A DNA stretch of 64,000 nucleotides from Nocardioides sp. cx-173 (lineage in GTDB: Bacteria; Actinomycetota; Actinomycetes; Propionibacteriales; Nocardioidaceae). This document shows positions 28,190 to 37,392 of this stretch, piece after piece. The notes under the pieces were generated by a model, which was not told where the DNA came from, did not search any database, and saw nothing but the letters and a program-made list of their open reading frames with translations. Made by a program: the position numbers and the translations under genes. The stretch is from assembly GCF_021117365.1 (NCBI RefSeq), contig NZ_CP088262.1:620001-684000 (forward strand), in the 5' to 3' direction. Each line of letters begins with the position of its first letter. Within the stretch, counting starts at the first letter, position 1.

Positions 28190-28609
28190 TCAGCCGGCCA
28201 TGCGCAGAGCGTCCAGGGGGAGCGGTGCCAGCATGACGGAGTTGGCCACGTGCACGACCTCGACGGTCCCACCGGCCTCGCGTGCGGCCGCGTAGAGCAT
28301 CGCGGCCCACGCGCGGTCGGACTCGTTGATCCCGTCGCGGCCCGGCCGGGTGCGGAGGAACGCGACTCGGCCGCCGGGCACGGCCTCCGTGACCAGCATG
28401 CGCAGGACGTCGACGAGGCCGGCTCGGGACGGGCCCTCGTCGGGGAAGGGGCTGCACTCGGTGATCTCGGTGATGACCGGGGTCGTCGAGCCGTCGGGCT
28501 CGAGCACGATCAGCCAGAGGCTGTAGCCGCTGAACCCCAGCGGTCCCATGAGGTCACGCCACATGCGCTCGAGGTCGGCCTGGGTGCGGATCACGGCGGA
28601 GTAGGTCAT
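28190..28609 (-). CDS. Conserved hypothetical protein
   Basis: 139 aa, soluble, no signal peptide. Alternating hydrophobic strands and helices ([52 protein letters not shown]) suggest a small alpha/beta protein. I do not recognise the family. No ribosome site is obvious before the ATG. It lies alone between the REP-like repeat and glgA. Confidence 0.6.
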   Translation of the reverse strand: MTYSAVIRTQADLERMWRDLMGPLGFSGYSLWLIVLEPDGSTTPVITEITECSPFPDEGPSRAGLVDVLRMLVTEAVPGGRVAFLRTRPGRDGINESDRAWAAMLYAAAREAGGTVEVVHVANSVMLAPLPLDALRMAG

Positions 28610-28675
28610 GTCTCGACTGTGCGCCCGTCCGGCCGTACGCGCGAACGTCCATCCACAGGCGTGGGGCCGGCCGCC

Positions 28676-29863
28676 TCAGAGCAGCGAGCGGTAGATGCCG
28701 ACGGTGCGCTCCGCGATGGCCGACCAGCCGAACGACTCGACGGCGCGGCGACGGCCGGCGACGCCCATAGCCGCGGCCCGCGCGGGGTCGCCGACGACCT
28801 CGCGGAGAGCGGCGGCGAAGTCGGCGACGTAGGCGTCGGGGTCGAGCGGGGTGCCGGTGCCGTCGGTGGCCTGCGCGATCGGGACCAGGCGACCGGTCTC
28901 GCCGTCGACGACGACCTCGGGGATGCCGCCGGTCGCGGTCGCGACGACGGCGGTCTCGCAGGCCATGGCCTCCAGGTTGACGATGCCCAGGGGCTCGTAG
29001 ATCGACGGGCACGCGAACACCGTGGCGTTGGTCAGCAGCCGGGTGACGTCGTGGCGCGGGAGCATCTCGCTGATCCAGACGACGCCGGTACGCCGGGCGG
29101 CGAGGTCGGCCACGAGCACCTCGACCTCGGCCTGGATCTCCGGGGTGTCGGGGGCCCCCGCGCAGAGCACGATCTGCACGTCGTCCGGCAGCTCGGCCAC
29201 GGCGCGCAGGAAGAGCGGCAGCCCCTTCTGGCGGGTGATCCGGCCGACGAAGAGCACCGAGCGGCGGTCGGGGTCGACGCCGAGCTCGCGCACGCGGTCG
29301 GGGTCGACGACCGGTGCCCAGTCCTCGGTGTCGATGCCGTTGTGCACGACGTGCACCCGCGCCGGGTCGATCGCGGGATAGGCGGAGAGCACGTCGTCGC
29401 GCATCGCCGACGACACCGCGATGACCGCGGCCGCGGCCTCGTAGGCGGTGCGCTCCACCCAGGAGGACACGGCGTAGCCACCGCCGAGCTGCTCGGCCTT
29501 CCACGGCCGCAGCGGCTCGAGCGAGTGGGCCGACACCACGTGCGGGACGCCGTACAGCAGCGAGGCGAGGTGGCCGGCCATGTTGGCGTACCACGTGTGC
29601 GAGTGCACCAGGTCGGTGCCGGCGCAGGCGTCGGCGATCGCGAGGTCGACGCCGAGCGTGCGCAGCGCCGGGTTGGCAGAAGCCAGCTCGGCCAGGTCGG
29701 GGTACGACGACGTGCCGGCCTCGGCGCGCGGCGCGCCGAACGCCTGCACGCGGGCGTCGATGTCCGGGCGGGCGCGCAGCGCGCGGACCAGCTCGGTGAC
29801 GTGCACGCCGGCGCCGCCGTAGACCTCCGGTGGGTACTCCTTGCTCAGCACGTCGACCCTCAC
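28676..29863 (-). CDS. glgA: Glycogen synthase, actinobacterial GT4 type
   Basis: 395 aa from GTG at 29863. It starts [24 protein letters not shown], the donor/acceptor-binding start of GlgA. It has [14 protein letters not shown], the GT4-type core [27 protein letters not shown] and the nucleotide-sugar motif [17 protein letters not shown] with the E-x7-E pattern. The mycobacterial homologue (GlgM/GlgA) makes maltose 1-phosphate or elongates glucan from ADP-glucose. It is divergent from glgC across a 45-bp gap, with TAGCCT 7 nt before the start. Confidence 0.92.
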   Translation of the reverse strand: MRVDVLSKEYPPEVYGGAGVHVTELVRALRARPDIDARVQAFGAPRAEAGTSSYPDLAELASANPALRTLGVDLAIADACAGTDLVHSHTWYANMAGHLASLLYGVPHVVSAHSLEPLRPWKAEQLGGGYAVSSWVERTAYEAAAAVIAVSSAMRDDVLSAYPAIDPARVHVVHNGIDTEDWAPVVDPDRVRELGVDPDRRSVLFVGRITRQKGLPLFLRAVAELPDDVQIVLCAGAPDTPEIQAEVEVLVADLAARRTGVVWISEMLPRHDVTRLLTNATVFACPSIYEPLGIVNLEAMACETAVVATATGGIPEVVVDGETGRLVPIAQATDGTGTPLDPDAYVADFAAALREVVGDPARAAAMGVAGRRRAVESFGWSAIAERTVGIYRSLL

Positions 29864-29870
29864 CTGGGGC

Positions 29871-29876
29871 AGGCTA
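29871..29876 (-). promoter_or_regulatory. -10 box TAGCCT of glgA
   Basis: TAGCCT is 7 nt before the GTG at 29863. It suggests a leaderless glgA mRNA; the expected -35 position overlaps the glgC -10 on the other strand. Confidence 0.45.
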
Positions 29877-29896
29877 CTCGGTGGCGGGTTCGGGAC

Positions 29897-29902
29897 TACG
29901 GT
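29897..29902 (+). promoter_or_regulatory. -10 box TACGGT of glgC
   Basis: TACGGT is 6 nt before the ATG at 29909, with no ribosome site. With the glgA box this gives two overlapping divergent leaderless promoters in 45 bp. Confidence 0.5.
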
Positions 29903-29908
29903 GAGCGC

Positions 29909-31144
29909 ATGAGTGCGCGCAAGAGGGTCCTGGCCATCGTGCTGGCCGGCGGCGAGGGCAAGCGCCTGATGCCGCTGACCGCCGACCGCGCCAAGCCCGC
30001 CGTCCCGTTCGCGGGCATCTACCGGCTGATCGACTTCGCGCTGTCCAACGTGGTCAACAGCGGCTACCTCAGGGTGGTCGTGCTGACCCAGTACAAGTCG
30101 CACAGCCTCGACCGGCACGTCACCCAGACCTGGCGGATGTCGACGATGCTCGGCAACTACGTGACGCCGGTGCCGGCGCAGCAGCGGGTGGGCAAGCACT
30201 GGTACCTCGGCAGCGCCGACGCCATCTTCCAGTCCCTCAACCTGCTCCGCGACGAGAAGCCGGACATCGTGGTCGTCGTCGGCGCCGACCACGTCTACCG
30301 CATGGACTTCGCGCAGATGGTGCAGCAGCACTGCGACAGCGACGCCGCCTGCACGGTCGCCGCGATCCGGCAGCCGATCGAGCTGGCCGACCAGTTCGGC
30401 GTGATCGACGTCCACCCCGACGACCCGTCGCGGATCCGGGAGTTCCTGGAGAAGCCCACCGACCCGATCGGGCTGCCGGACAACCCCGGCGAGGTGCTGG
30501 CGTCGATGGGCAACTACGTCTTCGACGCCGATGCCCTGATCGAGGCCGTCACCCGCGACGCCACCACCCAGGGCTCCAAGCACGACATGGGCGGCGACAT
30601 CGTGCCCTACTTCGTACGACGCGAGCAGGCCGGCGTCTACGACTACCGGGACAACGTGGTGCCCGGCGCCACCGACCGCGACCGCGGCTACTGGCGCGAC
30701 GTCGGGACGCTCGGCTCCTACTACGCCGCGCAGATGGACGTCGTCTCGCCGCTGCCGGTCTTCAACCTCTACAACTTCGCGTGGCCGATCTTCACCTCCT
30801 ACGGCCCGCACCCTCCGGCCAAGGTCGTGCAGGGCGCCGACGGCACCGAGGCCACCGTCGACGAGGCGCTGCTCTCGCCCGGTGTCGTCGTCAGCGGCGC
30901 GCGGGTCAACCGCTCGGTCCTGTCACCGGGCGTGCGCGTCGAGGCCGGCGCGGTGGTCGACGGCTCGGTGCTGATGAACGGCGTCCACATCGGCGCCGGC
31001 GCCGTGGTGCGGCACGCGATCCTCGACAAGAACGTGATCATCCCCGACGGCGCGCAGGTGGGCGTCGACCTCGAGGCCGACCGCGCCCGCGGCTTCGTGG
31101 TCGAGGACGGCCTGACCGTCCTGGGCAAGGACCAGAGGTTCTGA
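29909..31144 (+). CDS. glgC: Glucose-1-phosphate adenylyltransferase (ADP-glucose pyrophosphorylase)
   Basis: 411 aa. It makes ADP-glucose from ATP and glucose 1-phosphate for glycogen and related alpha-glucans. The nucleotide-binding motif is [24 protein letters not shown], the sugar-phosphate region is FLEKPTDP, and catalytic Asp lies in [11 protein letters not shown]. The left-handed beta-helix C-terminus is seen in repeats such as [28 protein letters not shown]. Divergent from glgA. Confidence 0.97.
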   Translation: MSARKRVLAIVLAGGEGKRLMPLTADRAKPAVPFAGIYRLIDFALSNVVNSGYLRVVVLTQYKSHSLDRHVTQTWRMSTMLGNYVTPVPAQQRVGKHWYLGSADAIFQSLNLLRDEKPDIVVVVGADHVYRMDFAQMVQQHCDSDAACTVAAIRQPIELADQFGVIDVHPDDPSRIREFLEKPTDPIGLPDNPGEVLASMGNYVFDADALIEAVTRDATTQGSKHDMGGDIVPYFVRREQAGVYDYRDNVVPGATDRDRGYWRDVGTLGSYYAAQMDVVSPLPVFNLYNFAWPIFTSYGPHPPAKVVQGADGTEATVDEALLSPGVVVSGARVNRSVLSPGVRVEAGAVVDGSVLMNGVHIGAGAVVRHAILDKNVIIPDGAQVGVDLEADRARGFVVEDGLTVLGKDQRF

Positions 31145-31157
31145 GGGGCCCGACCGG

Positions 31158-31760
31158 TCAGGTCAGGATGCCGGCCGCACGCGCCGGCTTGGCGTACGCC
31201 TCGGCGAGGGTCGCGACGGTCTGGTGCGCGTTGAGGCCGCTCGGGTTGGGCACCACCCACAGCTCGGCGCCCGCCAGGTCCTCGGGCTGCCGCCCGAGCA
31301 CAGCCTTCGGCAGCCCCCACCCGGTGCGGTAGGCGGTGATGCCCGCGACGGCCACCACCGCCGGCGTCGTACGCCGGACGAGTGCGGCGAGCTGCGCCTT
31401 GCCCGCGCGCAGCTCGTCGGCGGTCAGGTCCGAGGCGCGGGCGGTGGCGCGGGCCACGATGTTGGTGATCCCGATGCCGCGAGAGCGCAGGTAGTCGCGA
31501 TCGGCGTCGGTCATGCCCGCCGACGGGCTGATCGGGCGCTCGAGGATGCCGGCCTGGAGCAGGGCCGGGTAGAAGCGGTTGGCGGGATGGGCGAAGTGGC
31601 TGCTCGTCGCCGCCGTCCAGAGGCCGGGGTTGATGCCGACGAACAGCAGCCGCAGCTCCTGGCCCGGGCCGGGGAGGAGGTCGGGCACGAGCGCGTCGCG
31701 GAAGGACTCCAGCTCGGCTCGGGTGAAGCTGCGCCGCTCGGGAGGAGGTGGCGTGGTCAC
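31158..31760 (-). CDS. mug: Mismatch-specific uracil/thymine DNA glycosylase (Mug family)
   Basis: 200 aa from GTG at 31760. The active-site motif LLFVGINPGLWTAATSSHFAHPANRFYPAL (GINPG with the catalytic Asn) and the later VVPNPSGLNAH identify the MUG/TDG family. These enzymes remove U or T opposite G and 3,N4-ethenocytosine in base-excision repair. Convergent with glgC, 13 bp apart. An N-terminal Pro-rich extension precedes the domain. Confidence 0.92.
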   Translation of the reverse strand: MTTPPPPERRSFTRAELESFRDALVPDLLPGPGQELRLLFVGINPGLWTAATSSHFAHPANRFYPALLQAGILERPISPSAGMTDADRDYLRSRGIGITNIVARATARASDLTADELRAGKAQLAALVRRTTPAVVAVAGITAYRTGWGLPKAVLGRQPEDLAGAELWVVPNPSGLNAHQTVATLAEAYAKPARAAGILT

Positions 31761-31817
31761 GACGCCAGCGTGCCAGGGCCTCGGGAACCGCGCCGTGACG
31801 GGTAGCGTCCAACCACC

Positions 31818-32336
31818 ATGAGACGGACCCTCGGAGCCCTCCTGATCCTGCCCGTGCTGCTGGGTGCCCTCGCCGGCTGCGGCGACGACGCCGAGCGGGC
31901 CGGCGACGACCCGGTCCCGTCGACGTCGACCTCGGACGGGGACCCCTCGACGAACCCCGCGGTCGATCCGGTCGTGGTCGCGCTGCTGAGCGAGACCAAC
32001 ACGGGTGGCGCCACCTCGGACGTGCTCGCGCCGGTCGACGGCGCCGCCCTGGAGGGTTTTCTGGCGCAGCTCGACTCGGGCTCGCTCGCCGACAAGGTGC
32101 GCAGCGAGGTCGAGCTCTATGAGCTGCCACAGGGCCACAGCCTGGGCGCCGCGGTGGTGACGGTCGGGTGCGACGTCCCGTCCGGCGTCGAGGTGACGCG
32201 GTCCGGCGACGGCTGGGCGGTCTCGCCGCACAAGGTGGCGAGCCCGCTGCCGGAGTGCTTCGCCCCGGTGACCACGGTGGTGGTCGTGGACGTGCCCGGT
32301 GAGGTGCCGCCCGGGCCGGCCCCCTCGGGGTTCTAG
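31818..32336 (+). CDS. Putative lipoprotein, unknown function
   Basis: 172 aa. Signal sequence and lipobox LLGALAGCGDD, then a Ser/Thr/Asp spacer and a small globular domain with a Cys pair (TVGCDVPSG, LPECFAP). No family recognised. TAGCGT at 31803-31808 lies 9 nt before the ATG, a possible near-leaderless promoter. Its stop overlaps the convergent phosphodiester glycosidase gene by 4 bp. Confidence 0.7.
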   Translation: MRRTLGALLILPVLLGALAGCGDDAERAGDDPVPSTSTSDGDPSTNPAVDPVVVALLSETNTGGATSDVLAPVDGAALEGFLAQLDSGSLADKVRSEVELYELPQGHSLGAAVVTVGCDVPSGVEVTRSGDGWAVSPHKVASPLPECFAPVTTVVVVDVPGEVPPGPAPSGF

Positions 32337-33577
32337 GGGCGGCGCGGCCGGGTGTAGGTGACCTCGATCGCGTTGGCGACCTGGCGCTGCGCGCCGTCGG
32401 AGGGGCTGTTGCGCACGCCCACCGCGCCGCGGCGGCCGGGCGCGACCATGGTCGTCGACCCGCCGCCGTCGAGGTTGAGCGCCTCGTCGGCGCCGAGCTC
32501 GATCATCAGCTCGGCCAGCTCCACCATCGTGTGGCCGCGGCTGAAGTCCTGGCGGCCGTCGATCACCAGCAGCAGCACCTGGCCGGTGTCGCGGTCGATC
32601 CCGACCGCCGTGCGCGGGTGCAGCTCGCGGTCGTCGACCACCTCCATGACGCCGTCGCGCACCAGGAACCTGTTGCCGGTGATGGCCATCTGCGGCCCCT
32701 CGGCGATGCCGCCGCGCACGGTGACCCACGAGCCAGGGCGCAGGGCGGCCAGGCGCGTGGCGCCGGCGCCGCGACCGATGAGCAGCTGACCGCGCACGGG
32801 GGTGCCGACCGGGAGCCGGGTCCCCACCTCGACGACCCGGCGCTTCACGACCCGCACCATCCGCACGCCGGTGCGGACGCCGTCGGTGACGCGGTAGCCC
32901 GAGGTGCGCCCCCACTTGCTGGTGTAGAGGCCGATGCCGTCGGGCTGCACCGACGGCGAGTTGACGTTGGTGATGACCAGCCCGGGGCGGTGCGCCACGA
33001 CCAGGGCCGGCGTGAGGGGGCCGATGTCGGGCCGGCCCTTGGCGTCGAGGAAGAACGCGGAGTTCCAGCCGCTGCGGGGCCCGTGCAGCAGCCCGCGCAG
33101 GCGGCTCCGGCCGATGCCGAGGGGAGCGCCGGTGTCACCGATGTCGAAGAAGTCGCCGTTGACCCCGGCGATCGCGTCGTGGCGGGCGAGGATGTCGCTG
33201 ACCTCGTCGGTACGGCGGACGGCCCCGGGCGACCCGTAGCCGAGGTTGACCCCCCGGACCTTCGGGTCGACGGTCAGCAGGTGGGCGCGGACCGGGCCGC
33301 GCGCGTCGAGCTGGTCCCAGCGGCTGTAGGTGATGCCCGGCGCGACGCGCCAGGAGACGGGCGGGGCGAGCTCGCGGGTGGCCCGGCGCAGGGACGGGCC
33401 GGGCAGCGGCGCGGCGATCTCGCCGCGGACCCCGTCGGAGGTCTGGGGGACGCGAGAGACCTCGGAGACGCCGGGTCGCCGCGGGTCGTCGGGTCCGCCG
33501 CCGACCGAGGGTGACGGCGCCGCGAGGAGGGTGCAGCCGAGAAGCAGGGCTGCGACCTGGGGAAGTCGTGTGCGCAC
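32333..33577 (-). CDS. Secreted phosphodiester glycosidase-family (NAGPA) protein
   Basis: 414 aa. Signal peptide, about 60 residues of spacer, then the NAGPA domain: AIAGVNGDFFDIGDTGAPLG, ELHPRTAVGIDRDTGQVLLLVIDGRQ, ADEALNLDGGGSTTMV and the C-terminal QRQVANAIEV. In this family the domain uncovers phosphodiester glycosides or cleaves phospho-linked sugars; in bacteria it acts on cell-wall or exopolysaccharide. GTG at 33577 has a TACCCT -10 7 nt upstream. Upstream neighbour on the same strand is another secreted hydrolase. Confidence 0.87.
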   Translation of the reverse strand: MRTRLPQVAALLLGCTLLAAPSPSVGGGPDDPRRPGVSEVSRVPQTSDGVRGEIAAPLPGPSLRRATRELAPPVSWRVAPGITYSRWDQLDARGPVRAHLLTVDPKVRGVNLGYGSPGAVRRTDEVSDILARHDAIAGVNGDFFDIGDTGAPLGIGRSRLRGLLHGPRSGWNSAFFLDAKGRPDIGPLTPALVVAHRPGLVITNVNSPSVQPDGIGLYTSKWGRTSGYRVTDGVRTGVRMVRVVKRRVVEVGTRLPVGTPVRGQLLIGRGAGATRLAALRPGSWVTVRGGIAEGPQMAITGNRFLVRDGVMEVVDDRELHPRTAVGIDRDTGQVLLLVIDGRQDFSRGHTMVELAELMIELGADEALNLDGGGSTTMVAPGRRGAVGVRNSPSDGAQRQVANAIEVTYTRPRRP

Positions 33578-33584
33578 CTCGTCC

Positions 33585-33590
33585 AGGGTA
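33585..33590 (-). promoter_or_regulatory. -10 box TACCCT
   Basis: TACCCT stands 7 nt before the GTG at 33577, between it and the stop of the upstream hydrolase gene, suggesting a separate leaderless promoter. Confidence 0.45.
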
Positions 33591-33596
33591 GGCGCC

Positions 33597-35189
33597 TCAA
33601 CGCCCCACGACGGGCAGGGAGACGACCGTGTCGTCGATGATCACGACGCCCGGCGTGCGCGACCCCATGGTCACGAACGTGTCGCTGACCGCGGTGGCCA
33701 GCAGGTACAGCGTCTGCCCCGCGGGCACGTTCACCGCCACCGATGGCAGCGTCACCCGCCGCGCGACCCCGGTGACGGGGGAGACCTCGCGCAGCGGCAG
33801 CACGTTGTTCTGCACCAGGCGAGCGGTCGCCGGCGAGGTGCCGACGGCCAGGCCGTAGAACGCGCGGTTCTCGAGCCCGAGCGCGGTGACCTTGCCGGTG
33901 AGGTACGGCGACCCGGCGATCCGTACGGGGCCCTTCACGACCGGCACCGCCACCGGCGCGCCCGCCGGTCCCACGGTGGTGGCGACCGTGCCGACGGCGT
34001 ACCGCCGCGTTGGCGCGACCGAGCGCACGGTCGTGCAGGTGCTGGACGGGGTGGCGAGGTGGATGCGGCCCCAGCCGCGCAGGCCGGTCTTGCGCCCCTT
34101 GAGCCTGGCGTCGAAGAAGCGGATCGAGAGCGCCCGGAAGTCGCCGCCGGCGAGCCTCCTGCTGCACGGGTCGGAGGTAACGTCGATCCCGGCGGGCAGC
34201 AGGTTCGGCAGCACGTGGCCGCCGTTGTAGCCGACGAAGATGCTCTGCTTGCGGGCGCGCTTGGTGAGGCCGCGCTGCCAGTTGGCCAGGCCCTGCTGCA
34301 GCGGGAAGAGGGTGTCGGTGGTGCCCTGGCCGAGGAGCACCGGGATGTCGAGACGACGACCGTGGTCGGCGTGCCACTTGGGTCCGTTGCGCTCGAAGAA
34401 CGACACCAGGTCCTGCCCGCCGGGCAGCGAGCCGTCGGGCCACTGGCCGGTCGCGGCGCCCTCGACCAGCGCCTGGTAGACGCGCTCGGGCAGCGCCTGC
34501 GAGGGCAGTGCCGCGGCGCTCAGGCCCAGCGCCCACTCGGTGCGCGTCACGCCCTCGGGGGCGAGGCTCTGGGAGAGGTCGTGCCAGGTGATCTCGGGCG
34601 CGAGGGCGTCGAAGACCGGCTTGCCCCGCAGCCGCAGGGACTCGAAGGCGCCGAGCAGCTGGTAGCCGCCGCCGTAGCTGCCGCCGATCGCGCCGAGGCG
34701 CGGGTCGCCCCTGCCGTCCTGGCGCACCCAGCGCAGCCGGCTGACCAGCCGCACCAGCGCCCGCACGTCCTTGCCCTCGTAGGCGGGGCTCTCGACGTGC
34801 GCCTTGCCGCCGGACTCGCCCCAGCCGCGCTGGTCGAACGAGATCACGCCGTACCCGGCCCGGGTGAACGCGGCGAGCGCCGCCGGGTCCTTGGTGCGCG
34901 ACCCGCCCCAGCCGTGGCTGTGCATGAGCATCGGGACCCGCCGCTTCGCGGTGGCGCGCGCCGGCTTGAAGACCGAGTAGCAGATCTTGACCGGCGCGCC
35001 GCCCTTCGTCTCCGGGGCGCTCCTCAGGCAGCCGTGGGTCACCGTGACCTTGCCCGCCGCGGTCGGCGGTGCCGCCGGCGCCGGGGCGGCGGAGGTGGCG
35101 GGCGCGGCGCTCAGGCCGGCGGCCAGGCCGGCGGTCAGGCCGGCGGTCAGCAGGGCGGTGGCGAGCGGCAGGGCGAGGCGGGAGGTCAT
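33597..35189 (-). CDS. Secreted CocE/NonD-type (peptidase S15-like) alpha/beta hydrolase
   Basis: 530 aa. The long signal peptide contains tandem AGL repeats (LLTAGLTAGLAAGLS). The catalytic domain has MLMHSHGWGGSRTKD, DQRGWGESGG, the nucleophile elbow GAIGGSYGGGYQLLG, Asp in LGQGTTDTLFPL and His in YNGGHVLPN. The C-terminal beta-rich part matches the X-Pro dipeptidyl-peptidase C-terminal domain. A secreted esterase or peptidase is likely; the exact substrate is open. Confidence 0.85.
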   Translation of the reverse strand: MTSRLALPLATALLTAGLTAGLAAGLSAAPATSAAPAPAAPPTAAGKVTVTHGCLRSAPETKGGAPVKICYSVFKPARATAKRRVPMLMHSHGWGGSRTKDPAALAAFTRAGYGVISFDQRGWGESGGKAHVESPAYEGKDVRALVRLVSRLRWVRQDGRGDPRLGAIGGSYGGGYQLLGAFESLRLRGKPVFDALAPEITWHDLSQSLAPEGVTRTEWALGLSAAALPSQALPERVYQALVEGAATGQWPDGSLPGGQDLVSFFERNGPKWHADHGRRLDIPVLLGQGTTDTLFPLQQGLANWQRGLTKRARKQSIFVGYNGGHVLPNLLPAGIDVTSDPCSRRLAGGDFRALSIRFFDARLKGRKTGLRGWGRIHLATPSSTCTTVRSVAPTRRYAVGTVATTVGPAGAPVAVPVVKGPVRIAGSPYLTGKVTALGLENRAFYGLAVGTSPATARLVQNNVLPLREVSPVTGVARRVTLPSVAVNVPAGQTLYLLATAVSDTFVTMGSRTPGVVIIDDTVVSLPVVGR

Positions 35190-35245
35190 GCCGTGCTCAA
35201 CTGCCGACCCCGGCCGGGGTCACGCTCGGGCCCGGCCGAGCGCCG

Positions 35246-36166
35246 TCAGCCGCAGGGCGCGTCGCCGAGGATGGCCAGGCCGCTGAGGTCGCCGGGGCCC
35301 AGGCTGGTCACCTGGGCGGTGGGGTACATCAGCTCGTTCGGGTCGTCGACGTGGTCGAGACCGACCAGGTGGCCGAGCTCGTGCACGATGATCGCGCGCT
35401 GCTGGGCCTCCGGGTCGCGCGTGGCCTCGATCTCCTCGAAGGCGTCCCGGTCCAGGACGACCCGGCCGGTGACGTACCGGGTGAACATCCCGTCGTCGCG
35501 GCCCATCGGCCCGGCCAGCCCGGCGACGTCGCCGGCCAGTCCCTCGACCTCGTCGGCGTCCGCCCACCCGATGAGCACCGGACCTGGCCGCCCCGACGGG
35601 TCCACGCGGCCCTCGAAGTCGCGGTCGTCGGTGGTGCCGCCGTCCTCGAACCGCAGCCCGGTGGCCTCGCTGATGGTCTCGACCGCGTCGTCGAGCAGGT
35701 CCTCCCAGTCGTCCGGCGCCCCGTCGGGGTTGACGACGTACTCGACCGGGCGGCAGGGGCTCCACGCGACCGGCTGGTCGGTCCCTGGACGCGTCGACAG
35801 GAACTCGTAGCTGCCGCTCCCGTCGCCGGCGACCCGGTCGTTGAGCCGGTCCTCGATGCCCAGCCAGCTGCGGACCTGGGCGGCCCCGGGGCTGAGGTTG
35901 AGACCCACCAGCCCGACGATCACGGCGACGGTGAAGCCGATGGTGAAGTAGGTCCGGCGACGATCCGGGGTGGCTCCGGGCGGCCGCTCGGCCCGCTCCC
36001 GGCCTCGGCGGCGCCGTCGCGGGGGGCGCGGCAGGCCGCCCCGGATCGGCGTGACGTCCGCCCCGTCAGGGCCCGCGTCGGTCGTCTCCATGGCCCGGAT
36101 CTCGCGCAGCAGGTCGCGCTGCCACTGCCGATCGGCGCGCCGCCGTGACCATCCGGACCCTCCCAT
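35246..36166 (-). CDS. Membrane-anchored matrixin-like zinc metalloprotease
   Basis: 306 aa. A cytoplasmic basic N-terminus (about 75 residues, Arg/Pro-rich) precedes one TM (YFTIGFTVAVIVGLVGLNL); the outside part carries the metzincin motif HELGHLVGLDHVDD and the Met-turn ELMYPTA, ending near CG. Matrixin-like proteins degrade extracellular or wall proteins. No propeptide Cys switch is obvious. It is divergent from the DNA methyltransferase gene. Confidence 0.85.
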   Translation of the reverse strand: MGGSGWSRRRADRQWQRDLLREIRAMETTDAGPDGADVTPIRGGLPRPPRRRRRGRERAERPPGATPDRRRTYFTIGFTVAVIVGLVGLNLSPGAAQVRSWLGIEDRLNDRVAGDGSGSYEFLSTRPGTDQPVAWSPCRPVEYVVNPDGAPDDWEDLLDDAVETISEATGLRFEDGGTTDDRDFEGRVDPSGRPGPVLIGWADADEVEGLAGDVAGLAGPMGRDDGMFTRYVTGRVVLDRDAFEEIEATRDPEAQQRAIIVHELGHLVGLDHVDDPNELMYPTAQVTSLGPGDLSGLAILGDAPCG

Positions 36167-36192
36167 GCCCGAAATGATGTCCGACCACCGGT

Positions 36193-36198
36193 TACCGT
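36193..36198 (+). promoter_or_regulatory. -10 box TACCGT of the methyltransferase gene
   Basis: TACCGT lies exactly 6 nt before the GTG at 36205, again predicting a leaderless mRNA. Confidence 0.5.
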
Positions 36199-36204
36199 GC
36201 GCCC

Positions 36205-37389
36205 GTGACCGTCGAACCCCCGCCGTGGAACACGTTCGTCGCGGGCGACAACCTCGACGTGCTCCCCGGGCTCCCGCCCGGCAGCGTCGACCTGGTCTAC
36301 ATCGACCCGCCCTACAACACCGGCAACGACTTCGCCTACGCCGACGACATCCGCGGCGTCGGCGGCGCGAGCCGGCATGAGGCCTGGGTGGCGATGATGC
36401 GGCCTCGCCTCGTGGCCGCGCGCGAGGTGCTCGCGGACACCGGCGCGATCTTCGTCAGCATCGACGACAACGAGGCGGCGTACCTGCGCCTGCTCATGGA
36501 CGAGGTGTACGGCGAGCAGAACCTGCTCGCGCAGATCGTGGTCAACCTCAACCCCAAGGGCCGCCAGCTGGGCAAGGGGTTCGCGACCAACCACGAGTAC
36601 CTGCTCGTCTACGCGCGCGACGCCCGCCGCTGCGTGCTCGACGCCAGCACCAGCGACACCGTCGACGAGCGCGACTTCCCGCTGGCCGGGCCCGACGGGC
36701 GGCGCTTCCGGCACCTGCCGTTGCGCAACACGAACAAGAAGTTCAACCCCGCGACCGCGCGCACCCTGCACTTCCCGGTCTGGGGCGACCCGGTCGGCGG
36801 CGCGGTCCGCACGGCGCCGTTCGAGGGCGCGGTCGAGGTGCTGCCGGTGTTCGGCGACGGCACCCCGGCGGTCTGGCGGTGGAGCCGGCCGCGCATCGAC
36901 GAGCGCCCCGACGACCTCGTGTGCCGCGTCATCAAGGGGGTGCGCGGCGCGCGGGTCGACGTGTTCCAGAAGGACTGGCTGCACCGCGACGTCCCGGGCG
37001 GGCGCCGCAAGAAGCTGCGCACCATCTGGATGGCCGAGGAGGTCGGCTCCACCGACACCGCGGTCGCCGAGCTCAAGGCGGTGCTCGGCCACGTCTTCGA
37101 GTCGCCCAAGCCGACCGGGTTGATCCTGCGGATCCTGCAGACGATGCCCGCGGACGCGCGGGTGCTCGACTTCTTCGCCGGCAGCGGTACGACGGGGCAC
37201 GCGGTGGCGCTCGCCAACGCCGCCGACGGCGGCACCCGCACCTGCCTCTCGGTGAACTCGACCGAGCCCACCCGGGTCGGCTCCAACGCCCAGCTCGCGG
37301 GCTACGCCACCGTCGCCGACGTCACCCGCGCCCGGCTGCGCGCCGTGGCCGAGCGGGTCGGCGGCGGGTTCGCCGACCTGACGCCGTAA
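36205..37389 (+). CDS. Orphan DNA methyltransferase, beta-class N6-adenine type
   Basis: 394 aa. Motif IV DPPYNTGNDFAY comes near residue 35 and motif I DFFAGSGTTGHAV near residue 328, the order of beta-class (type III Mod-like) enzymes that methylate adenine N6. A specificity-like insert separates them. No restriction subunit, helicase or second subunit is nearby, so it looks like a solitary methyltransferase; a cell-cycle or epigenetic role is inference. The GTG start has a TACCGT -10 6 nt before it. Confidence 0.9.
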   Translation: MTVEPPPWNTFVAGDNLDVLPGLPPGSVDLVYIDPPYNTGNDFAYADDIRGVGGASRHEAWVAMMRPRLVAAREVLADTGAIFVSIDDNEAAYLRLLMDEVYGEQNLLAQIVVNLNPKGRQLGKGFATNHEYLLVYARDARRCVLDASTSDTVDERDFPLAGPDGRRFRHLPLRNTNKKFNPATARTLHFPVWGDPVGGAVRTAPFEGAVEVLPVFGDGTPAVWRWSRPRIDERPDDLVCRVIKGVRGARVDVFQKDWLHRDVPGGRRKKLRTIWMAEEVGSTDTAVAELKAVLGHVFESPKPTGLILRILQTMPADARVLDFFAGSGTTGHAVALANAADGGTRTCLSVNSTEPTRVGSNAQLAGYATVADVTRARLRAVAERVGGGFADLTP

Positions 37390-37392
37390 GGG

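Noticed and set aside
35101..35160. Tandem repeat of GGCCGGCGGTCAG-like units as a minisatellite
   Set aside because: It encodes the AGL repeats of a signal peptide in the hydrolase gene; simple coding repetition explains it.
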